A stretch of DNA of 64,000 nucleotides from Variovorax atrisoli 110B (GCF_000382045.1 NZ_KB907450.1:510204-574203); one strand, 5' to 3'; positions 1 to 9,052 are shown, numbered from the stretch's first letter. The notes: generated by a model not told the origin, from the letters alone. Numbers and translations: made by a program.

Positions 1-39
1 GCAAGCTCGCACCGCAGTGCGAAGCACGGAGGTTCCCCG

Positions 40-834
40 ATGAGCGGCATCCGCCATTTCCTGCTCGCGCTGCAGTTCTTCACCCGGGTGCCGGTGACGG
101 GCGCCCTGGCCGAGTGGGTCGGCTTCAGCCCGCAGATGCTGCGCGCGAGCGCGGCGCATCTGCCGGGCATCGGCTGGCTGGCGGGCGGGGCGGCGGCGCT
201 GGTGTTCGCGGGCGTGGCCTGGGGCTTGCCCGGCGTGGCGGGTGCACTGGCCGCCGCGGTGCTCAGCACCGTCGCCACCGTGATGCTGACCGGCGCCTTC
301 CATGAAGACGGGCTGGCCGACGTGGCCGACGGCCTGGGCGGATCGGCCAGCCGCGAGCGGGCGCTGGAGATCATGAAGGACTCGCGCATCGGCGCCTTCG
401 GTGCAGTGGCGCTGGTGCTGGCGCTCGGACTCAAGTTCGCGCTGCTCGCCGCGCTGGCGGGGCGGGGTCTGCAGGCGGCGGCGATCGCCGTCGTCGGCGC
501 GCATGTGCTGTCGCGGCTGATGCCGCTCTTCCTGATCCGCTGGCTGCCCTACGTGGGCGACAGCGGCGCGAGCAAGGCCAAGCCGCTGGCGGATGCGATC
601 AGCCCGGGGGCGCTGCTCATCGCCATCGTGTGGACGGTGCCCGCCGTGGCGCTGCTGCTGCAGGCACACGACGCGGTTCACGTCGCGGCGGCGGTGCTCG
701 CGGCCATGCTGGCGGCAGGTTGGATGGCCCGGCTCTTCATGCGGCGGCTGCAGGGCTTCACCGGCGACGGGCTGGGCGCGACCCAGCAGGTCTGCGAGCT
801 CGCGATCTACCTCGCGCTGGCCTGGAAGGCATGA
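40..834 (+). CDS. cobS: Adenosylcobinamide-GDP ribazoletransferase (cobalamin synthase)
   Basis: This inner-membrane enzyme joins adenosylcobinamide-GDP to alpha-ribazole (or its phosphate), the last assembly step of cobalamin. The 264-residue length is normal for the family. The acidic motif around residues 86-101 (AFHEDGLADVADGLGG) is the Mg/substrate-binding signature, and the rest of the chain is rich in hydrophobic, probably membrane-spanning segments. A GGAGG ribosome-binding site lies about 7 bases before the ATG. The stop overlaps the next gene as ATGA, so the two are translationally coupled. The 39 bases before it hold no recognisable gene; the rest of the cobalamin cluster presumably lies to the left (inference). 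Confidence 0.95.
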   Translation: MSGIRHFLLALQFFTRVPVTGALAEWVGFSPQMLRASAAHLPGIGWLAGGAAALVFAGVAWGLPGVAGALAAAVLSTVATVMLTGAFHEDGLADVADGLGGSASRERALEIMKDSRIGAFGAVALVLALGLKFALLAALAGRGLQAAAIAVVGAHVLSRLMPLFLIRWLPYVGDSGASKAKPLADAISPGALLIAIVWTVPAVALLLQAHDAVHVAAAVLAAMLAAGWMARLFMRRLQGFTGDGLGATQQVCELAIYLALAWKA

Positions 835-1388
835 GCACGCTCTGGCTCCAGCGCCACGCGCCGGTCGTGGCGGAACCCGGCCTCTGCTACGGGGCGACGG
901 ACCTCGAAGCGTATGCCGATGCCACGCTGGCCGCCGCCCGCCGCATCGCACCGCTGCTGCCGGCCGACGTGCTGCTGTGCAGCTCTCCGCTCAGGCGCTG
1001 CGTCGCGCTGGCCGAGGCCATCGCCGCGCTGCGCCCGGACCTGTCGGTGACGCGGGACGCGCGGCTGGCCGAGATGGATTTCGGCGCCTGGGAGGGCCGG
1101 CCGTGGGCCGACATCCCGCGTGAAGACTTCGATGCCTGGACGGCCGATTTCGCCGACCTGCGCGCCGGCACGCACGGCGAGAGCGTGCGTACCTTCATGT
1201 CGCGCATTGCCGAGGCGCACGACGAGTGGCTGGCGCAGCCGCGCGACACGCTGTGGGTCACGCATGCCGGGGTGCTGCGCGCCGTGAGCCTGCTGCGGCG
1301 CGGCATCCGCTGCCCGGCTTCGGCCAGCGACTGGCCGTCCGGCGAGATGCCTTTCGGCGGCTGGCTGGTTTTCGACAATCCGGGCTGA
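831..1388 (+). CDS. cobC: Alpha-ribazole phosphatase-type histidine phosphatase
   Basis: A 185-residue member of the histidine (phosphoglycerate mutase-like) phosphatase superfamily. The catalytic Arg8-His9 pair sits in LWLQRHAP and the second histidine (His145) in LWVTHAG. LAEMDFGAWEG carries the conserved acidic residue. Coupling to cobS by a 4-base ATGA overlap supports a role as CobC, which removes the 5'-phosphate from alpha-ribazole phosphate or cobalamin phosphate in nucleotide-loop assembly. Sequence alone cannot separate this from other small-molecule phosphatases of the fold, so the specific name rests on context. The gene is convergent with the LuxR-type regulator to the right; the 30-base gap shows no clear terminator. 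Confidence 0.85.
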   Translation: MSTLWLQRHAPVVAEPGLCYGATDLEAYADATLAAARRIAPLLPADVLLCSSPLRRCVALAEAIAALRPDLSVTRDARLAEMDFGAWEGRPWADIPREDFDAWTADFADLRAGTHGESVRTFMSRIAEAHDEWLAQPRDTLWVTHAGVLRAVSLLRRGIRCPASASDWPSGEMPFGGWLVFDNPG

Positions 1389-1418
1389 CCCAGCCTGACC
1401 CGACAGGCGCGGCAGGCC

Positions 1419-4172
1419 CTAGCCCGAACGCCCCCCGTCGTCGCGTTCGAGCTCCTGCCGCATGCGCCGCGCGACGGCGCTTCGCCCGTGAGCGTCCAGC
1501 TTCAGGTAGATGTTCTTCAGGTGCCACTTGACCGTGTCCAGCGACAGTCCGAGGGTGAGGGCAATCTTCTTGTTGGGCAGGGACTGCAGCAGCAGCTCGG
1601 CGATCTCTGCCTCGCGCAGGGTGAGCAGGCGCGTCAGGCGCCGGTCGTCGCGCAGCAGCGGCATGGGCGGCGGCTCGGCACGCGCGTCGCGCTGCAAGCG
1701 GGCCAGCGACTCGATCCGCTCGATGAAGAAGCCGAGCACCGGATCGAGATTGGGAATGGCCGCGGCAGAGACGATGAGCGACAGCGCATTGCCGTGCGCG
1801 CTCAGCAGGGTCTGCATCAGCCCGAGCCGGTGCCCCAGTCGCAGCGCCGCGCAGACGCGCGTTCTCGAGGCCTCGGCGCGGCCGAGCCTGTGTTCGACCT
1901 CCGCTGCCAGCATCTGCAGGGAGGCGACGAGGCCGACCTGTCCGCGCTGCTGGTAGTGGTTGGACAGGCGTTCGATCTTCTCCAGCGCATCGGGAAGCTC
2001 GCCGTCGTGCATCGCCATGCGGATGCGTCCGCGCTCCACGATGTCGGCGATGCGCCGCAGGGTGCCCGGCCCCACGCCCGGGTGCCTGGCGTGCAGCGCC
2101 TCCATCTCCCGCAACGACTCGCGCGCGCCGTCGGCGTCGCCGGTCGCGAGCTGGATGCCCTGTTGTTCCAGCAGCACGCAGGCCAGCGCGCGGTCCATGG
2201 CAAAGCGCCGCATGAAGCCGCCGGCCTGCGCGAGCTGCTCGAGCGCCTCGGTCCAGCGGCCGGCGGCCTGCTGAGCGCGGTTGGCCACGATCATCATGCG
2301 CAGGGTGGTGTCGGGGATCAGGCCGTCGTGCGTGCCGAGCTGTTCCTGCATGAAGCGCGCGGCGGCGAGCGGGCCCTGCTGCTCGTACAGCACCTCGACC
2401 AGCAGCTGGGCGGTCAGCCGCGCGGCCTCGCGGCAGCGGGCGCCGCGCTCCTGCGCCTCCGCCAGCACCTGGCGGTAGATGCGCTCGGCCCGGTGCATGT
2501 GGCCCTCGATGGCGTATGAAAGCCCGACCAGGCACTGGCCCACCAGCGAGCCGAACAGCGTGCCGGCGACCGGCTCGCCATCGATGCGCGGCGCCGGCTC
2601 GTCACGCTGGATGCGCCGCGCTTCCTCGAATTCGCCGCGGTGCAGGTGCAGCCAGGTGAGCACGTTGCGTCGCCCGGCGAGCGCGAACTCGTCGGCCGCC
2701 GGCGGCGGTGCCAGCAGTTCGGGCAGCAGCCACGAGAGCGCGTCGTTGTCGTCGTTGCGGATGGCGAAAAGGCAGCCGAGCAGCGTCAGCCGGTAGCGCA
2801 TGGCGGGGTCGAGCGCGCCGGGCATCTGGCGCAGCCGCTCGATGCTGCGGGCGCAGTCGTCGAGCCGGTAGTCGGCCAGCTCGACCCAGGCAATCCAGAG
2901 AGCGAGGTTTGCGTTGTCGCCGATCTTTCCGGGGTCGATCTGGCGCATGAGCGCGATCACCTCGCTCATCCGGCCTCGCGTGAAAAGCGCCTCCGCGCCC
3001 CGCACGGCCAGCCGGGCAGCGGTGTCGTGGTCGTCGGCCGCCAGCGCGTGGCGTACCGCCTGATGGTGCATGCCGCGGATCGCGAAGGCCTGGCAGGCCG
3101 TGGCATGCACCCGCAGGCGCGTGGCTTCGGGCCAGGCCTCGAAACGCACCAGCAGCACGCTGCGCAGCAGCGGATGCATGTGCCACCAGCGCTCGTGGGG
3201 GGCCGTCTCCGGCGTTTCGGTCACCAGCGACAGCAGGCCCTCGTGCACCAGCGGTTCCAGAAGCTCGGCGCACATGGCCGGCGTGAAGCCTTCGCCGGCC
3301 AGGTCGGCGCACAGCGGGGCGCTGAAGCGGGTGGCGGCGGCGCAGAAGGTGAGCAGGCGCAGCTGGGTCTCGGACAGGCGCGGGAAGACGTGCGCGTCGA
3401 AGTAGGCGGCGAAGGGCTCCGGGTCGGCCACCCCGTGCACCAGCGGCGACTGTACGCTGCGCCGGCGGCGCACGTCGGCGCTGGCCAGCCGCAGCAGGGC
3501 CGGCCAACCTTCCGTCAGCCGATGGATCGCCGCGGCGGCGCGCTCGTCGAGCCGGGGCAGGCGCATGCCGAGGTAGTCGATCGATTCCGGCAGGCTGAAG
3601 CGCAGGTCGTCGTTGCGCAGTTCCAGCACCGTCTTGGACGCCGGGGCGTGCGCCAGCGTCATCGGCAGTTCGTCCTGGCTGGCGAAGACGCACATCAGGT
3701 TGGGCGGCGCGTACTCCACGAGCAGTTGCAGCGCGTGCAGCACGAGGCCGCTCTGCGCGCGCTGCACGTCGTCCACGATCAGCACCACCCTGCGTCCGTG
3801 CGCCGCGATGCCCCGTACCAGCGCGATGACCATGCGCTCCATGGCGAGTGCGTCGGGAACGGCGTGCGCCATCGCCTGCCGGGGAATGACGGAGTCGATG
3901 CCCGCCAGCGCCGACATCAGGCCGGTCATGAAGTGCAGGTCGCCTTCGGGCAGGTCGGCGAGCCTGAGCCAGGCGATGCCCGCGTCCGCGGAGACCAGTT
4001 CGCGCTGCCAGGTCAGCAGCAGCGAGCTCTTGCCGAAGCCGGCTGGCGCGCGCAGCACCACGCACCGTCGGGTGTCCGGCCCGTCGAGCCTTTCGAGCAG
4101 GCTTCGGCGGACCAGCAGTCGGCGGCTTCGCGTGCGCAGTGCCGGCGTACCGGGTATGGGGACAGGTTGCAT
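1419..4172 (-). CDS. MalT/LAL-type LuxR-family transcriptional regulator
   Basis: A 917-residue signal-transduction ATPase with the architecture of large ATP-binding LuxR regulators (MalT-like). It has a Walker A motif (APAGFGKSS, about residues 42-50), a Walker B-like VVLIVDDV (about 129-135), a long helical repeat region with TPR-like character, and a C-terminal LuxR helix-turn-helix (LTLREAEIAELLL...TVKWHLKNIYLKLD, about 850-895). I chose the ATG giving MQPVPIPG because the in-frame upstream extension is low-complexity intergenic sequence with no domain. MalT relatives are activated by a small ligand bound to the repeat domain; the ligand here is unknown. It is divergent from a chemoreceptor 147 bases away, so the two could share control (inference). 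Confidence 0.85.
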   Translation of the reverse strand: MQPVPIPGTPALRTRSRRLLVRRSLLERLDGPDTRRCVVLRAPAGFGKSSLLLTWQRELVSADAGIAWLRLADLPEGDLHFMTGLMSALAGIDSVIPRQAMAHAVPDALAMERMVIALVRGIAAHGRRVVLIVDDVQRAQSGLVLHALQLLVEYAPPNLMCVFASQDELPMTLAHAPASKTVLELRNDDLRFSLPESIDYLGMRLPRLDERAAAAIHRLTEGWPALLRLASADVRRRRSVQSPLVHGVADPEPFAAYFDAHVFPRLSETQLRLLTFCAAATRFSAPLCADLAGEGFTPAMCAELLEPLVHEGLLSLVTETPETAPHERWWHMHPLLRSVLLVRFEAWPEATRLRVHATACQAFAIRGMHHQAVRHALAADDHDTAARLAVRGAEALFTRGRMSEVIALMRQIDPGKIGDNANLALWIAWVELADYRLDDCARSIERLRQMPGALDPAMRYRLTLLGCLFAIRNDDNDALSWLLPELLAPPPAADEFALAGRRNVLTWLHLHRGEFEEARRIQRDEPAPRIDGEPVAGTLFGSLVGQCLVGLSYAIEGHMHRAERIYRQVLAEAQERGARCREAARLTAQLLVEVLYEQQGPLAAARFMQEQLGTHDGLIPDTTLRMMIVANRAQQAAGRWTEALEQLAQAGGFMRRFAMDRALACVLLEQQGIQLATGDADGARESLREMEALHARHPGVGPGTLRRIADIVERGRIRMAMHDGELPDALEKIERLSNHYQQRGQVGLVASLQMLAAEVEHRLGRAEASRTRVCAALRLGHRLGLMQTLLSAHGNALSLIVSAAAIPNLDPVLGFFIERIESLARLQRDARAEPPPMPLLRDDRRLTRLLTLREAEIAELLLQSLPNKKIALTLGLSLDTVKWHLKNIYLKLDAHGRSAVARRMRQELERDDGGRSG

Positions 4173-4233
4173 CCGTGCGGATTCTGAGTCATCCCGCAAG
4201 CGGATCGAATCCCATATTCGAGGGTTTGCCCAT

Positions 4234-4254
4234 CCCCACCCTTCGGGGGTGGGG
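4234..4254. promoter_or_regulatory. GC-rich hairpin in the divergent regulator/chemoreceptor intergenic region
   Basis: The arms CCCCACCC and GGGTGGGG form a perfect 8-bp stem around a TTCGG loop, 65 bases before the chemoreceptor start and 62 before the regulator start. No T-run follows on either strand, so a simple intrinsic terminator is unlikely. It could be an mRNA leader hairpin or a symmetric binding site. The rest of the 146-base gap shows no confident promoter. Confidence 0.4.
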
Positions 4255-4318
4255 TGGCGTGCAGGGGCGATGCCGATGACTCGGCGGAGCCCCCGCAAAC
4301 AAGACTGGAGAACGCCTC

Positions 4319-5881
4319 ATGTTCGATCTTTCGAATCTCAGGATCGGAGCCCGCCTAGGGCTGGGATTTGCGCTGTTGCTGCTGCTTCAGCTCGTCATCA
4401 CCGGCATCGGCCTGCGCGAGATGGCGCATCTGTCGGAGCGCGTGGCCTTCGCCACCGAGGTCGGCGAACGCAAGCTCAACGAGCTCAACAACGTGCAGTC
4501 CGCCATCGGCAAGCGGGCCATCGCGGCGCGCAACCTGGCGCTGGTGTCCGATCCGGCCGCGCAGAAGGGTGACATCGAACTGGTCGGCAGCTCGCAGCGC
4601 GAGATCGACACCGGCCTGCAGAGCCTGGCCGCGGTCATGGCCGCGCCGGATGCCGCGACGCCCGACGAGCGCAGGATGCTGGAGAAGCTCGGCGCGCTCG
4701 AGGCGCAGTACCTGCCGATCGCGAAGAACGTGGTCGGGCTCGCCACCTCGCGCCAGACCGACGCGGCCGTGAAGGTGCTCACCCAGGAATGCATGCCGCT
4801 GCTCAACCAGGTGCTGGCGCATGCCTCGGCCTTCCAGGCGCTGCTGAGGAAGGGCGCGGACGAAAGCACCGCGTCGACCCAGGCCGCCTACCAGCGCGCC
4901 AAGTGGATGATCGTGTGGATCAGCTGCGCCTCGATGGCCGGCGGGCTGCTGCTGGCGTTCCGCATGACGCGCTCCATCACCCGGCCGCTGGGCCAGGCCG
5001 TGACCGTGGCCCAGCAGGTGGCGTCGGGCGATCTCACGGCCCGCATCGAGGTGGCCGACGCCTCGGAGTCGGGCATGCTGATGCGCGCGCTGCGCTCGAT
5101 GAACGACGAGCTCGCCAAGGTGGTGGGTCAGGTGCGCGAGGGCACCGATTCCATCGCCTCGGCATCGAGCCAGATCGCCTCGGGCAACCGCGACCTGTCG
5201 TCGCGCACCGAGGCGCAGGCCAGCTCGCTGGAGCAGACGGCGGCGGCCATGCAGGAACTCACCGGCACCGTCAGGCAGAACGCCGACAACGCTCGCCTGG
5301 CCAACGAACTCGCCGACTCCGCCTCGCAGGTGGCCTCGCGCGGCGGGGCGGTGGTCGACCAGGTGGTGGAGAAGATGGCGTCCATCAACGCATCGTCGAG
5401 GAAGGTGGTGGAGATCATCGGCGTGATCGACGGCATCTCGTTCCAGACCAACATCCTCGCGCTCAACGCGGCTGTGGAGGCGGCTCGTGCCGGCGAGCAG
5501 GGGCGCGGCTTCGCGGTGGTGGCCTCGGAGGTGCGCAGCCTAGCGCAGCGCTCGGCCGCGGCGGCCAAGGAGATCAAGACGCTGATCGGCGACTCGGTGG
5601 GCGAGGTGGAGGCGGGAAGCACGCTGGTCAACCAGGCCGGCAGGACCATGGAGGAGATCATGGGCAGCGTGCGCCGGGTGACGGACATCATGGCGGAGAT
5701 CACCGCGGCCAGCCAGGAGCAGGCCGCCGGCATCGGCCAGGTCAACGACGCCATCAAGCAGATGGACCGCACGACCCAGCAGAACGCGGCGCTGGTCGAG
5801 CAGGCCTCGGCCGCAGCTCAGTCGATGAACGACCAGGCCGCGGGGCTGGTGCACGCGGTGCGGATGTTCAAGCTGGCCTGA
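4319..5881 (+). CDS. Methyl-accepting chemotaxis protein
   Basis: A 520-residue transmembrane chemoreceptor. An N-terminal transmembrane segment (about residues 9-29) is followed by a periplasmic helical ligand-binding domain of four-helix-bundle type (about 35-190), a second membrane segment (about 196-214), HAMP (about 215-268) and the cytoplasmic signalling coiled coil. The conserved hairpin tip, which contacts CheA and CheW, lies near residues 372-412 (ISFQTNILALNAAVEAARAG). The protein ends VRMFKLA without a CheR-tethering pentapeptide, so adaptation would not use that tether. The stimulus is unknown. No che genes lie nearby, so this looks like an orphan receptor feeding a remote array. 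Confidence 0.93.
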   Translation: MFDLSNLRIGARLGLGFALLLLLQLVITGIGLREMAHLSERVAFATEVGERKLNELNNVQSAIGKRAIAARNLALVSDPAAQKGDIELVGSSQREIDTGLQSLAAVMAAPDAATPDERRMLEKLGALEAQYLPIAKNVVGLATSRQTDAAVKVLTQECMPLLNQVLAHASAFQALLRKGADESTASTQAAYQRAKWMIVWISCASMAGGLLLAFRMTRSITRPLGQAVTVAQQVASGDLTARIEVADASESGMLMRALRSMNDELAKVVGQVREGTDSIASASSQIASGNRDLSSRTEAQASSLEQTAAAMQELTGTVRQNADNARLANELADSASQVASRGGAVVDQVVEKMASINASSRKVVEIIGVIDGISFQTNILALNAAVEAARAGEQGRGFAVVASEVRSLAQRSAAAAKEIKTLIGDSVGEVEAGSTLVNQAGRTMEEIMGSVRRVTDIMAEITAASQEQAAGIGQVNDAIKQMDRTTQQNAALVEQASAAAQSMNDQAAGLVHAVRMFKLA

Positions 5882-5896
5882 GCGGGCCGGCCGCGG

Positions 5897-6754
5897 TCAG
5901 TTCGACTTGCTGCGCCACTGCTCGCGCCAGAGCTTGTCGAGCTGCGGCGCGAGCGCGGCGGGCGGCGAGCCCAGCAGGCGGTTGCCGCCGTTGCGCTGCA
6001 CCAGGCCATAGATGCGGCCGGAGCCCTGGTCGTAGAGCGCGATGGCGTTGTTGTCGTAGCAGTCGTGCGGCTTGCAGAAGGCGTGCAGCAGGTAGCGCGT
6101 GCCGTCGACGGTCACCCATTTCGGCTCGGGCGCCGGGCCTTCGCGGCGCACCAGCCATGGCTCGGTCTCGCGCGTGCCCAGGGCGGTGCGCCAGGCCTTC
6201 TGCATGGCGGGGCCGCGCGCCAGCGCGGCGGGGCTGCCGGTGGGCGGGGGCGGCACCTTGGCGGCAGGCTCGGGTGGCGGCGGCAGCGCGCGGGCGGCGC
6301 CGTTGCAGCGCCAGTAGCGCAGCTTCATCATCTCGGGGCCGAGCTGGCCGGCCAGGGGCTTGTCGGCATCGAGCGTGACGTACTGGCCGCGCGGGCTGCG
6401 GTAGACGAGGAAGGTCAGCGCGCCGGCCTTGTCCGTCTCGCCCACCAGCGCCACGTCGAAGCCCGCAGGCGGCGGGCTGTTGCCGAAGAGGCTGTGGACC
6501 GTCTGCGGCTCGCGGGTGACCACGCGGCGCTTGCCGCTTTCGGCGATCAGGGAATCCTCCCGGACCTGCAGCGCGGCGGCCGAGTTGTTCGCGCAGTCGG
6601 CCGACCATCGGCCGGTGTACTGCCCGACGTAGTTGGGAAGCTGCTGGCCACCCTGCTGCGACCAGGCAGCGGCCGGCAGCAGCGCGGCCAGCACGGCAAG
6701 AAGCAGGGCTCGGGAGTCGTTCGTCGTCTTCGCTGTGGTCTGGCGTCTCGTCAT
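5897..6754 (-). CDS. Secreted two-domain protein with C-terminal Ivy-type lysozyme-inhibitor domain
   Basis: The 285-residue product begins with a short basic stretch and a hydrophobic segment (residues 14-31, ending AAAWSQQ), consistent with export to the periplasm. Its C-terminal third (about 180-280) carries CKPHDC at 227-232 followed by NNAIALYD. In Ivy (inhibitor of vertebrate lysozyme) this strained disulfide loop enters the lysozyme active site. Classical Ivy is about 155 residues. Here a second domain (about 38-150, Cys54 and Cys150 possibly paired) comes first, joined by a proline-rich linker (157-172). I do not recognise that first domain. The start gives an intact signal peptide, but its ribosome-binding site is weak. 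The gene follows nth by 35 bases on the same strand. Confidence 0.72.
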   Translation of the reverse strand: MTRRQTTAKTTNDSRALLLAVLAALLPAAAWSQQGGQQLPNYVGQYTGRWSADCANNSAAALQVREDSLIAESGKRRVVTREPQTVHSLFGNSPPPAGFDVALVGETDKAGALTFLVYRSPRGQYVTLDADKPLAGQLGPEMMKLRYWRCNGAARALPPPPEPAAKVPPPPTGSPAALARGPAMQKAWRTALGTRETEPWLVRREGPAPEPKWVTVDGTRYLLHAFCKPHDCYDNNAIALYDQGSGRIYGLVQRNGGNRLLGSPPAALAPQLDKLWREQWRSKSN

Positions 6755-6789
6755 TCGTCTTTTCGTTGTCGTTGTTTCGTTCTCTTGTC

Positions 6790-7437
6790 TCAGGGCGACT
6801 TGGGCGCGGGCGTCTTCGGCTTGTAGGCGCAGAAGGCGGCCACCGCGCATTCCCAGCAGCGCGGCTTGCGCGCCACGCAGATGTAGCGGCCATGCAGGAT
6901 CAGCCAGTGGTGGGCGTGCAGTCGGTACTCCGGTGGGACGCGCTTCTCGAGCTTGAGTTCCACCTCCAGCGGCGTCTTCCCGGGGGCCAGGCCGGTGCGG
7001 TTGCCCACGCGGAAGATGTGCGTGTCGACCGCGATCGTCGCCTCGCCGAAGGCCACGTTGAGCACCACGTTCGCCGTCTTGCGCCCGACGCCCGGCAGGG
7101 CCTCCAGCTCGGCGCGGGTACGGGGCACCTCGCCGCCGTGCTTCTCGACCAGGATGCGGCAGGCCTCGATCAGGTGCTTGGCCTTGCTGCGGTACAGGCC
7201 GATGGTCTTGATGTACTCCTCCAGCCCTTCCACGCCCAGTTCCAGGATGGCCTGAGGCGTGTTCGCCACGGGAAAGAGCTTGCGGGTGGCCTTGTTCACG
7301 CCCACGTCGGTGGCCTGGGCCGACAGCAGCACGGCGGCCAGCAGCTCGAAGGGGGTGCTGTATTCCAGCTCGGTCTCGGGTTCGGGGTTGGCCGCCTGCA
7401 GGGTGGCGAAGAAGAGGGGGATGTTGTCTTTTTTCAT
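6790..7437 (-). CDS. nth: Endonuclease III (bifunctional DNA glycosylase/AP lyase)
   Basis: This base-excision-repair enzyme removes oxidised pyrimidines and cleaves the resulting abasic site. The 215-residue chain has the helix-hairpin-helix LPGVGRKTANVV, catalytic Lys120 and Asp138 (VDTHIFRV), and a C-terminal [4Fe-4S] cluster formed by Cys187, Cys194, Cys197 and Cys203 (C-X6-C-X2-C-X5-C). These positions match the E. coli enzyme. The start MKKDNIPLF was chosen because the longer in-frame extension runs antisense into the neighbouring aminotransferase gene. It lies upstream of the Ivy-like gene on the same strand and is divergent from the aminotransferase. Confidence 0.96.
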   Translation of the reverse strand: MKKDNIPLFFATLQAANPEPETELEYSTPFELLAAVLLSAQATDVGVNKATRKLFPVANTPQAILELGVEGLEEYIKTIGLYRSKAKHLIEACRILVEKHGGEVPRTRAELEALPGVGRKTANVVLNVAFGEATIAVDTHIFRVGNRTGLAPGKTPLEVELKLEKRVPPEYRLHAHHWLILHGRYICVARKPRCWECAVAAFCAYKPKTPAPKSP

Positions 7438-7558
7438 GGGGCTTCGGAAGGGGCAGGCAAGGCCGCCAGCCGCAATATATCGTCGAAAGCGGATGGCCTT
7501 ACGCAGCTTTATTGACCGCGCTTTGGCGACAATGCAACCCCAGAAAGTGAGACCGACC

Positions 7559-8746
7559 ATGCAATTCGCCTCCCGCCTCGACAACGTCGAGACCTCCGCC
7601 ATCCGCGAACTCTTCAAGCTGCTGGGCAAGCCCGGCATCATCAGCTTCGCGGGCGGCTTCCCCGACAGCGCCATGTTCGACGTCGAAGGCCTCAAGGAGG
7701 CGAGCCAGAAGGCCCTGGCCGAGGAACCCGGCGGCGCCCTGCAGTACGGCGCCACCGAAGGCTACGAGCCCCTGCGCAGCCAGCTCAGCTCGTTCATGAA
7801 GACCAAGGGCGTCGACGTCGACCCCAGCGGACTGATCGTCACCACCGGCAGCCAGCAGGCGCTGGACCTGCTGGGCAAGACCATGATCTCGCCCGGCGAC
7901 AAGGTGATCGTCGAGGGCCCGACCTTCCTGGCCACCATCCAGTGCTTCCGCCTGTACGGCGCGCAGCTCGTCAGCGCACCCGTCGACGCCAACGGCGTGA
8001 AGACCGACGAGCTCGAAAAGCTCATCGCCGAGCACAAGCCCAAGCTCGTGTATCTCATTCCCACCTTCGGCAACCCCAGCGGTGCCACGCTGAGCCTGGA
8101 GCGCCGCAAGAAGGTGCTCGAGCTGGCCGTGAAGTACCAGACGCTGATCGTCGAGGACGACCCCTACGGCGACCTCTACTTCGGCGAGGCCCCGCCGCCC
8201 TCGATCATGGCGCTGAGCAAGGACGTGCCCGGCAGCCGCGAGCTGCTGGCGCATTGCGGCAGCCTGAGCAAGGTGCTGAGCCCCGGCCTGCGCATCGGCT
8301 GGATGATCGCCCCGCCCGAGCTGCTGGCCAAGGCCACCATGTGCAAGCAGTTCAGCGACGCCCACACCAGCACCTTCTCGCAGGCCACGGCCGCCCAGTA
8401 CCTAAAGAGCGGCCGCATGCCCGCCACGCTGGCCCATGTGCGCGAGGTGTACGGCCAGCGCGCGCAGGCCATGGGCGCGGCGCTCAAGCGCGAGCTGGGC
8501 GACGCGGTGAGCTTCACCCAGCCCAACGGCGGCCTGTTCTTCTGGGCCCGCCTGACGGGCGCCAACGGCAAGCTGGCCGATGCGAACGAACTGGCCAAGC
8601 GCGCCATCGAGAAGCTGGTGGCTTTCGTGCCCGGCGCGCCGTTCTTCGCGGAGAAGCCCGATGTCGCCACGCTGCGCTTGAGCTTCGCCACGGCCGACGT
8701 GGCGAAGATCGAAGAGGGTGTGAAGCGCCTCGGCCAGGCCCTGTAA
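7559..8746 (+). CDS. PLP-dependent aminotransferase, class I/II (MocR/LysN-like)
   Basis: A 395-residue fold-type I aminotransferase of the group that includes 2-aminoadipate and aromatic/branched-chain aminotransferases. It has the glycine-rich N-terminal FAGGFPD, the cofactor-contacting VEDDPYGDL, the Schiff-base lysine in SLSKVLSPGLRIGW, and the C-terminal arginine region TLRLSFA that binds the substrate carboxylate. The ATG used has a purine-rich GAAAGTGAG 8-16 bases upstream. An alternative ATG 27 bases earlier lacks one. The substrate cannot be fixed from sequence and the neighbours (nth, small unknown proteins) do not help. Confidence 0.88.
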   Translation: MQFASRLDNVETSAIRELFKLLGKPGIISFAGGFPDSAMFDVEGLKEASQKALAEEPGGALQYGATEGYEPLRSQLSSFMKTKGVDVDPSGLIVTTGSQQALDLLGKTMISPGDKVIVEGPTFLATIQCFRLYGAQLVSAPVDANGVKTDELEKLIAEHKPKLVYLIPTFGNPSGATLSLERRKKVLELAVKYQTLIVEDDPYGDLYFGEAPPPSIMALSKDVPGSRELLAHCGSLSKVLSPGLRIGWMIAPPELLAKATMCKQFSDAHTSTFSQATAAQYLKSGRMPATLAHVREVYGQRAQAMGAALKRELGDAVSFTQPNGGLFFWARLTGANGKLADANELAKRAIEKLVAFVPGAPFFAEKPDVATLRLSFATADVAKIEEGVKRLGQAL

Positions 8747-8762
8747 GAGGCCCGCGCAGGGC

Positions 8763-8990
8763 TCAGGGCGACCGGTGCAGCCGGGGCGCCGCGAGCAGGT
8801 CCAGGTTGTCCGTGATGGCCGCATCCACGTTCGGATAGCGGCCTTTCATCTTCGACAGCGTCATGATCGTCTGCAGCGCCTTCAAATCCTTGACCGAGGG
8901 CGCGACCTTGATCTGCGCGATGGCCGCGCTGGGGTTGCCGCCGTTGATCAATGCCATCACCTTGCTTGCCCAGTCGTTCGCGCGCGCCAT
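8763..8990 (-). CDS. Small conserved hypothetical protein (75 aa)
   Basis: The product is a 75-residue soluble, helical protein without signal peptide or membrane segment. I do not recognise its family. The start is fixed by a good AGGTGAC ribosome-binding site just before MARANDWASKV. The sequence MALINGGNPSAAIAQIKVAP followed by KDLKALQTIM reads like a compact helical regulator or adaptor, but this is only an impression. It is convergent with the aminotransferase (16-base gap) and divergent from the DUF6172-type gene (62 bases). Confidence 0.7.
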   Translation of the reverse strand: MARANDWASKVMALINGGNPSAAIAQIKVAPSVKDLKALQTIMTLSKMKGRYPNVDAAITDNLDLLAAPRLHRSP

Positions 8991-9052
8991 GTCGTCACCT
9001 GTCCTGTTGTCCGTGGAATGAGGCGACTGTACACAGCGGGTTAGGATCACCC

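Noticed and set aside
1-39. Cobalamin riboswitch before cobS
   Set aside because: Only 39 bases are present, with no room for the riboswitch; it might lie outside the window.
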